Shown one piece after another: positions 58,634 to 64,000 of a stretch of DNA of 64,000 nt. The notes below the pieces were generated by a model that ran no database searches, was not told the origin of the DNA, and saw only the letters and a list, made by a program, of their open reading frames with translations. The DNA is from Deinococcus sp. Arct2-2. GTDB lineage: Bacteria > Deinococcota > Deinococci > Deinococcales > Deinococcaceae. Position 1 is the first letter of the stretch. Each line of letters begins with the position of its first letter. The DNA lies in NCBI RefSeq assembly GCF_004801315.1, contig NZ_SSNW01000007.1, forward strand, positions 62,001 to 126,000. Reading direction: 5' to 3'. Made by a program: the position numbers and the translations under genes.

Positions 58634-59901
58634 AGTGTCTCCAGTCCAAGTTCTAAACGGTTCGCGAGACTCTGGGCCACGGCCAGCGGCACCGCGCGGT
58701 ACACCAGCCAGCCTCCCCGGTGCTCCGGCAACAGGCCACTGCACAGCACCAGCGCCCGCTCGTACAGCTCAGGGGGGCGTTCCTCGTGGCGCAGCGCGAG
58801 TTCGTGGGCCTGGGCGTCATACCGCCAGGAGCCGAGCAAGCCCATCTGCCCCAGCGCGAGGAACCGCAGCGCAAAGAACTCCCCGCGCCGCCAGAGTGCG
58901 CCGTCCCGCAGGGCGTGGATGATCCGGCCATCTGGGGACGTGAGTTCGTAGAGTCCAGCAGCGTCCAGGCTGGTGCAGGCTTCAAAACGCTGGCCATCGA
59001 AGTGTTTGAGCTGCAGAGCCCGCTCGTTCACGCTCCCCACTGTCCCCAGGGTGCTCAGGAATCCAGCGGTGTCCGGCAGGGCCTCGGCCAGCTGGTAGGC
59101 GGGATCGAGCAGCGTCGGGCGACCTTCTGGCTCGCCCACCAACACGCGGTCTGGTCCCCCAGGCTGACCCTCCCGCCGGTCGCCGGCCTGGAGTCGGCTG
59201 TCGCGCGCCCCGACCAGGAACGGCTGGACACTTCCGTCCGGCCCGGAGACCGTCACGACAGCCGGGGGAGCCACGGTCCAGCTGCCATCTGAGGTGATGT
59301 CCAGATGTCCCAGCAGCCGCAGGTGGCGGGCCAGACGGCTGGCCAGACCTGCGTCCGCCACTCCAAGGGCCTGACAGGCCGCCCGCAGCGCTGCCCAGGA
59401 TCCGTTCCCCGCGGCGGAGAGGCACCACAGCAGCCGCTCTCCTGCGCCGGCGGGCAATTCGGCGTCTCTGGCCAGCACCCGGGCCTCAATCTCAAAGGGG
59501 TCTTCGTGGGTTTCCCTGACCACCCGGCGGTATTCCAGACATTGCCCCAGGGCCTTGATCTGCAAGTCGCCCGAAGCCATGGTCTCAATCTCTTCCAGGC
59601 TATAGGCCGTTCCCACCGGAGACCGCAGGTGACGGCAGGTCGGCAGGGCGTCTTCCAAGGCCTCTGTCAATTCGCCCCATTGCTCCGTTTGCAGCGTGAG
59701 GAACAGCAAAAACTCCTTGTCTGCGCCCCGCTCGACCCGCAGGCTGATCACCGACTCCGTCAGGTCTTCCCGGCGAACAAAGCGGGCGACGTCATCAATG
59801 ACCTGCGGCGCCTTGCCGTAGGCGGTGTAGGCCCGGAACCAGCGGGCCGTGCCCCACCCCGCCGCTGACCCTACCTTGCCTCCTGATCCTACTGTTCCCA
59901 T
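58630..59901 (-). CDS. Unknown protein of the helicase operon, winged-helix-like middle
   Basis: A 423-residue protein I do not recognise. The N-terminal third is alpha/beta (WFRAYTAYGKAPQVIDDVAR, SVISLRVERGADKEFLLFLT). Residues about 165-225 look like a winged helix (GSWAALRAACQALGVADAGL, LGHLDITSDGSWTVAPP). The C-terminal third is beta-rich with GLYELTSPDGRIIHALRDGA and ends at LGLETL. No catalytic motif is seen. It overlaps the upstream gene by 13 bp and the helicase by 4 bp, so the products are made in fixed proportion. The wH suggests DNA binding or target recognition for the helicase. Confidence 0.75.
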   Translation of the reverse strand: MGTVGSGGKVGSAAGWGTARWFRAYTAYGKAPQVIDDVARFVRREDLTESVISLRVERGADKEFLLFLTLQTEQWGELTEALEDALPTCRHLRSPVGTAYSLEEIETMASGDLQIKALGQCLEYRRVVRETHEDPFEIEARVLARDAELPAGAGERLLWCLSAAGNGSWAALRAACQALGVADAGLASRLARHLRLLGHLDITSDGSWTVAPPAVVTVSGPDGSVQPFLVGARDSRLQAGDRREGQPGGPDRVLVGEPEGRPTLLDPAYQLAEALPDTAGFLSTLGTVGSVNERALQLKHFDGQRFEACTSLDAAGLYELTSPDGRIIHALRDGALWRRGEFFALRFLALGQMGLLGSWRYDAQAHELALRHEERPPELYERALVLCSGLLPEHRGGWLVYRAVPLAVAQSLANRLELGLETL

Positions 59902-61562
59902 ACGTGTGCCCCCCAGATCCGCCGTCCATTGACCTCTGTTCCGCCGGCCCCATTCAGTTCAATGGAAGCGGCCCTCAACTCTTCCCAGCCCACCACGCGG
60001 ACGGTGCGCAGGGCCTGAACCCCCCGGGATTCGGCAACCAGGTCATAGGTGCCTGGCTCATCGAAGGGCACCCGCACCACGTCGCCCGGGGGCACGCTGG
60101 CGGCAAAGATCTCCTGATCTCCGCGGCAGATGCGCAGATGTGCGTCCAGCGCGAAGGACATCACCCGCACGGCGGGAGCGGCCCCCGCCAGGTACGCCCC
60201 GCCCCGCTCTGCCCGGACGCCTCCCTCGAGGTGCACGCTGACGCCGCCGGGGGGCCGCAAGGCCTCGTGCAGTGCCCGGGCAGCGCCTGCCGGCACCTCA
60301 TCCCAGTGGTTGCCGATGACCATCAGCTCGCGGATTTCGAGCCAGCCGTCTCCCAACGGTTCGGGCCGACCCGGCCAATACACCAATTCGGCTTCCTGAA
60401 AGCGCTGCAGATCAGCCAGCAGGTTGTCCCGGAGGAGCAGCAGCAGGTGCTCTCCCACGCCGGGGGTGCCCAGGGACGCATACAGCCCCTGGGCTTCCGG
60501 ATCCTGACGCAGCACCCAGTAGTCGCGGGCCGGCAGGACCAGGGCGTCGATAAACGGGCTGCCCGTCACCTCATACCTCATGCCCGCCTTCAGCTCTGCG
60601 GGCGTCACTTCACCGAGCGGCTGGTAGAACCCGGGGCGTTCGAGCTTGAGGGCTTCTGGGCCCCAGGAGAAGTGAACGGCCATCTCGGCCAGACGGATGC
60701 CCCGCGGCTGCCGCGGAAACAGGCGGTACTCCGCTTCTCCCGTTCGCCAGTGTTCTTCCCGGTACAGTCCGGCGACCAGCTGACGGGCGCCCAGCGTCAG
60801 GCGGTGCCCTTCTTCCTGTTCCTCTCCGGCAGCGTGAACCCCCTGCAAGACGTCCAGCAGGGACATCTGCACGTCTTCTGCGGCCGCTCCAGTTCGGGAG
60901 AGCAGCTCGCGCAACTTGGTGCTGGGGAGACCGTCGGCTCGCAGCCGGGAGGCCAGCGTTTCTCCGTCCCAGCCTGCCGGGTAGCCGCGTTCTGAGATCA
61001 ACCGGCGCAGCCGCCGCCGTTCCCCTTCCGGAATCAGCGTCTGGCTGATGGGGTAGGCAATGAACCGCCGGGGACCCTCGCCGCCCTTGGCCGTGCTGTC
61101 CAGGCCCCGCGAGCGCAGGTAAACCAGCCAGTCCCGCCAGAGGGGTTCTTCCGCGCCTGTTGGCAGACCTGGGGGCCGTCCCTGCGACCCCAGCGGCACG
61201 CCCAACACGTCGGACAGCCGCCGAAAGTAGTTCCGCTCGTGCAGCTGGCCCTGGGCGTCTGTGGCCATATTTGATGCCGCCAGTACCATGGCCCCCAGGA
61301 AGGCCACGCCCAGAGGAGGGGCTTGAGGGGTGCTGGACAGCAGCCAGTCGGTTGCCACCCGTTCACCCGAAGTGCAGTTGTCCTGCACGGTGGCCAGAAA
61401 GTCTTCTCGCCAGGTTCGGTTGTCGGGGGGAGAGCCCCACCGCTGGATGCCGACCCGGTTCAGGGTCTCGTCGCTGACTTCCAGGTACACCGTACTGCCC
61501 ACCGGTGCGCCGTGCGTGACATGCTCGATCAGCGCTGTATTCCACTCGTAATAGCCCGCCAT
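59889..61562 (-). CDS. Unknown first protein of the helicase operon
   Basis: A 557-residue protein. ATG 61562 follows AGGAG by 2 bases and begins YYEWNTALIEHVTHGAPVGS and VYLEVSDETLNRVG, which looks like a conserved N-terminus; the frame is open further upstream through the dispersed repeat but that part is not protein-like. Residues about 100-230 are helical (VAFLGAMVLAASNMATDAQG, RLSDVLGVPLGSQGRP). The C-terminal 120 residues are beta-rich with an Ig-like look (VVRVPFDEPGTYDLVAESRG). No enzyme motif is recognised. It may sense or bind invading DNA or a phage protein; this is a guess from operon position. Confidence 0.75.
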   Translation of the reverse strand: MAGYYEWNTALIEHVTHGAPVGSTVYLEVSDETLNRVGIQRWGSPPDNRTWREDFLATVQDNCTSGERVATDWLLSSTPQAPPLGVAFLGAMVLAASNMATDAQGQLHERNYFRRLSDVLGVPLGSQGRPPGLPTGAEEPLWRDWLVYLRSRGLDSTAKGGEGPRRFIAYPISQTLIPEGERRRLRRLISERGYPAGWDGETLASRLRADGLPSTKLRELLSRTGAAAEDVQMSLLDVLQGVHAAGEEQEEGHRLTLGARQLVAGLYREEHWRTGEAEYRLFPRQPRGIRLAEMAVHFSWGPEALKLERPGFYQPLGEVTPAELKAGMRYEVTGSPFIDALVLPARDYWVLRQDPEAQGLYASLGTPGVGEHLLLLLRDNLLADLQRFQEAELVYWPGRPEPLGDGWLEIRELMVIGNHWDEVPAGAARALHEALRPPGGVSVHLEGGVRAERGGAYLAGAAPAVRVMSFALDAHLRICRGDQEIFAASVPPGDVVRVPFDEPGTYDLVAESRGVQALRTVRVVGWEELRAASIELNGAGGTEVNGRRIWGAHVWEQ

Positions 61563-61570
61563 ACTCCTGT

Positions 61571-61696
61571 ATGTCATACCGGCAGTGAACGCGGAAGCGA
61601 ATGTGCCGCACCCCCTAGTGGGTGGGATAGGAAAGGGCAACCTTCCGGGGATCAGACTGTATAGGCACCAATTTCCAGCAGGTGAAGTGAGTCTCG
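61571..61696 (+). repeat. Degenerate dispersed repeat, copy 2 (right edge of defence island)
   Basis: Counterpart of 28042-28170 in the same orientation. Its end is interrupted by the IS4-type element, whose target duplication AGTCTCG is part of the repeat. It also forms the 5' untranslated region of the helicase operon on the minus strand. Confidence 0.65.
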
Positions 61697-61698
61697 CC

Positions 61699-62856
61699 TC
61701 AGTAGGTGACAACTTCACTTCCAGCCGCTCCTAGCGCGGAAAAAGGTTGCGTCAGCAGTTCAAGAAAAATCCTAAATTGCTCGGGTTTCCAGCGCAGGGC
61801 ATCCACGAGATGTTGAGCACCACGTCGGACTAGGCTCACGGCTTTATGACCGTGTTTGAGGACGGGGATCGGTTGGCTCTGGTTCAGGCAGACTCCGAGT
61901 CGCAGGCAGAATATCCAGGCCAGGGTGACCAGTCCGAACAGCCGTTGTAGACGGACAGCATCTGTGATGCCTGTCCGTTCCAGGTCGAAGCCCCGTGACT
62001 TGAAGCTGCTAAAAGTGCATTCCACCGACCAGCGAAGTTTGTAGAGCTTCCACGTTTTCCGGGCGCTGAAATCGGTCGCGATGATCACGAGGTCTCCAGT
62101 CGGAGACCTCGTCGCCACCACCCGCATCAACTCCCCGAACACGACGACCTTCTCGTCAATCTCATGAAAATGGCCGTGTTGGACGTGTTCAAACCAGTCT
62201 CCCCCCCGCATGTCGTCAATCAGGTCGCTGTGCCTGATGCGGATGGCACGCTTGATTCCTGTGCGCCTGAGAAAGCGGAACCACTCGGCCCCGATGAACT
62301 CCCGGTCGGCGACCAGGCCCAACCAGCGTTTCGCTGGCAGGGCCTGCAGGAGTTTCAAGACCAGCCACATCCGAGCGTAGGTATGACTGTTCCCCGCCTG
62401 ATCCAAGGGCGTCCAAATCAGGGGGATGGTGAAGCCGTGAACCACGGCGCCAAGCACCAGAACGTTGATCGGCGTTTCCCCATGCTCCCAATTCGTGCGG
62501 TCCAGGCTCATCAACACTTTGCCTGGCGGGAGATGGGCGACGAGCAGGGCGATGAAAAACGCCGTATTCAGCTGGTCATCCCTGAACGTGCGGTCGGCGC
62601 GTCGCTTCTTTGCGCTTGGTGTGCTGACCCCTGGCAGATGAGCACTCAGGTCATGATGGTTGACGCTCTTGGCCGCAATCATGGCCAACACGACGTCAAT
62701 CAAGCGCTGGAGCGTATCGATGCGCAGATGGCTCGCGTGTGCTTTGAAGTGCCGGGTCAGTGCGGTCGCCTGCTGGGAAGCGGATGCTGTTGATTTCACA
62801 CCTTCAGGAGAACGCTGCCAGTCGCCCCCATCAAGCTTGATGGGGGCGACTGGCAT
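61699..62856 (-). CDS. IS4-family transposase
   Basis: A 385-residue DDE transposase. Catalytic segments: [13 protein letters not shown] (first Asp), [14 protein letters not shown] (second Asp) and [20 protein letters not shown] (the Y-x2-R-x3-E-x6-K signature of IS4-type enzymes). N-terminal helical DNA-binding part up to about residue 110. The first ATG (62856) sits beside a perfect 30-bp palindrome, so the real start may be further in, for example GTG or ATG codons after the palindrome. The stop codon lies within the left inverted repeat. Confidence 0.92.
   Translation of the reverse strand: MPVAPIKLDGGDWQRSPEGVKSTASASQQATALTRHFKAHASHLRIDTLQRLIDVVLAMIAAKSVNHHDLSAHLPGVSTPSAKKRRADRTFRDDQLNTAFFIALLVAHLPPGKVLMSLDRTNWEHGETPINVLVLGAVVHGFTIPLIWTPLDQAGNSHTYARMWLVLKLLQALPAKRWLGLVADREFIGAEWFRFLRRTGIKRAIRIRHSDLIDDMRGGDWFEHVQHGHFHEIDEKVVVFGELMRVVATRSPTGDLVIIATDFSARKTWKLYKLRWSVECTFSSFKSRGFDLERTGITDAVRLQRLFGLVTLAWIFCLRLGVCLNQSQPIPVLKHGHKAVSLVRRGAQHLVDALRWKPEQFRIFLELLTQPFSALGAAGSEVVTY
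62821..62850. repeat. 30-bp perfect palindrome at the 5' end of the transposase gene
   Basis: Arms of 15 bp meet at AAGCTT. On the plus strand it is followed by TGGCATTTTT. It would fold in any transcript entering from outside, which is the known way IS10-type elements limit transposase synthesis from external promoters. Confidence 0.7.
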
Positions 62857-62914
62857 TTTTCGCCGTCTGGGACGTAGCTAATCTGAAGTTGTCACCTACT
62901 GAGGAGTCTCGCAC

Positions 62915-63029
62915 ACAAGGTGAACGCGAGTTGATTGATGGACAGGTCAATCACACCTGCAAGCGATTTCATTCGACGCTCCTCTGCTTGACACCCGTTA
63001 AGGCAGAGAGGCAAGCTCAAGTCGCTTAA
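62915..63029 (+). pseudogene. IS3-family transposase, C-terminal remnant
   Basis: A plus-strand frame reads GERELIDGQVNHTCKRFHST then LLCLTPVKAERQAQVA and TAA at 63027-63029. RFHSTL...LTPVxAER matches the C-terminal tail of IS3-type transposases. Nothing upstream continues the domain, since the IS4-type element begins at once. It is different from the relic at 2632. Confidence 0.5.
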
Positions 63030-63052
63030 CTAGACCTACGCAAATCGGGTGA

Positions 63053-64000
63053 GGCCCACACCCCTCACGGGGCAATTTCAGGTGCAACCCGCGTGACAGT
63101 TGAGCGGCATGAGGCCATATTTCAATCCCCTTACGGGGCAACTTCGGGTGCAACATATAGTGCTCGGCTGGCGCGAGGAGTACATCGGCAAGTTTCAATT
63201 CCCTCACGGGACAACATCAGGTGTACTTGTGCACCAAAGTGTTCAAAGGCCTCGTGCACGTCACGTTTCGATCCCCTCACGGGGCAACACAAGGTATAAC
63301 TCCCGCAGACGGCGGCAACATTTGGAGCCGCCATATCCCGTTTCAATCCCCTCACGGGGCAAGTTCATTTGCGACAGAATGTTGTAGTAGAGGTACGCGC
63401 TGAGACGGTGCGGTTTCAATCCCCTCACGGGGCAAGTTCATTTGCAATTATTGCTCAAAGGCACAGATAGCCGCTACGTCTGGGCGTTGCAATCCCCTGA
63501 CGGGGCAACTTCATCTGCAACCATCAGCATCCATGACATTGTCCCCCTCAGCTTCAGGTTTCAATCCCCTGACGGGGCAACTTCCTCTGCAACACGGCAT
63601 GAAGTCGAATCAAAGCCAAGTCAAGCAGGTATTTCAATCCCCTGACAGCGTATTTCATCTGCCACATAGGTTGCTACTTCCGTTCAGGGCGTATGGGAGG
63701 TGTTTTAATCCCTCACGGGGCAACTTAATCTGCAACAGCTGGCCTCTCTTGGGGGACGTGTTACGCCTATTGGGTTCAATCCCCTGGCGGGGCAACTGCA
63801 TCTGCAACGGACGCTTCGCAATGCGCACGCTCACCTATCACGAGTTTCAATCCCCTGGCGGGGCAACCTCATTTGCAACTTCGCTTACAACGGCGTGCAA
63901 ATCACGATCAAGCATGAGTTTCAATCCCCTCACGGGGCAAGTTCATTTGCAACATCCGCTCCGGCAAGGCCATGCACGCGGAGTTCTAGTTTCAATCCCC
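63053..64000 (-). CRISPR. CRISPR array C, trailer end, at least 14 repeats (cut by window edge)
   Basis: Same 36-nt repeat and orientation as array B. Repeats start at 63053 (decayed), 63119, 63192, 63265, 63340, 63413, 63486, 63558, 63631, 63702, 63773, 63844, 63918 and 63989 (cut). The left repeats are the most divergent and the right ones close to consensus, so the leader must lie beyond the right edge and transcription runs leftward. Repeats from 63486 to 63844 share a GAC or GGC variant in the loop, suggesting they were copied from one another. No cas genes adjoin it in view. Confidence 0.95.

Larger units (their letters stand above)
61697..62904. mobile_element. IS4-type insertion sequence, apparently intact
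   Basis: 1208 bp with perfect 21-bp terminal inverted repeats (61697-61717 and 62884-62904, outer end CCTCAGTAGGTGACAAC). It is flanked by a 7-bp target duplication AGTCTCG (61690-61696 and 62905-62911). One undamaged transposase gene fills it. The perfect repeats and duplication point to recent insertion between the helicase operon and array C. Confidence 0.93.

Overview
The window is GC-rich and gene-dense, most likely from a Deinococcus (an inference from protein style, the NucS, the ParA/ParB organisation and the insertion-sequence load; no rRNA or tRNA is present to prove it). It looks like a plasmid, megaplasmid or plasmid-integration region: it holds a ParA/ParB partition locus, a TnpB/primase cluster, a second helicase-primase cluster, toxin-antitoxin genes, many transposase relics and then about 33 kb of antiviral defence genes.

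Layout. 1-2.5 kb: metabolic genes (a partial VOC/glyoxalase-like gene, an alpha/beta hydrolase, panB). 2.5-9.8 kb: a scarred zone with transposase and integrase relics, two decayed ParA fragments each divergent from a copy of the same small gene, nucS, a GNAT acetyltransferase, a dead IS5-type element and an Xre/RES toxin-antitoxin pair. 10.3-17.1 kb: plasmid maintenance genes (a replication-relaxation-like protein, ParB, a ParA with two Phd-like domains at its N-terminus, a divergent coiled-coil protein, several strong palindromes). 17.8-21.1 kb: a four-gene co-directional cluster of TnpB, primase-like protein, unknown protein and Xre/MbcA-like protein. 21.4-27.2 kb: a leftward HTH/helicase-primase/TubC-like cluster and a zinc-finger gene with a decayed inverted copy.

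28.0-61.7 kb is a defence island bracketed by a degenerate 125-130 bp direct repeat. It opens with a type I restriction-modification operon (hsdM, hsdS, an AlbA_2/Schlafen-type protein, hsdR, a YgjP-type metallopeptidase) whose genes overlap or almost touch. Next is a type III-A CRISPR system split in two: csm6-cas6 on one side and csm5-csm4-csm3-csm2-cas10 on the other, with two arrays facing each other between them. The arrays have homologous 62-bp leader cores, and the left leader is cut by a 1.2 kb IS4-type element. No cas1 or cas2 is present. Cas10 keeps its GGDD cyclase motif but lacks the N-terminal HD domain, so this system should act through cyclic-oligoadenylate signalling to Csm6 and through Csm3 RNA cleavage. 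A NERD-UvrD helicase lies between array B and the csm operon.

53.1-61.6 kb carries a tightly overlapping three-gene operon: an unknown 557-aa protein, an unknown 423-aa protein with a winged-helix-like middle, and an 1828-aa DEAD/DEAH helicase ending in a DUF1998-type zinc module, related to the DruE/DrmA class of defence helicases. This is the best candidate for an undescribed system. The window closes with an intact IS4-type element (21-bp inverted repeats, 7-bp target duplication), an IS3-type relic, and the trailer end of a third array with the same repeat, which runs off the right edge.
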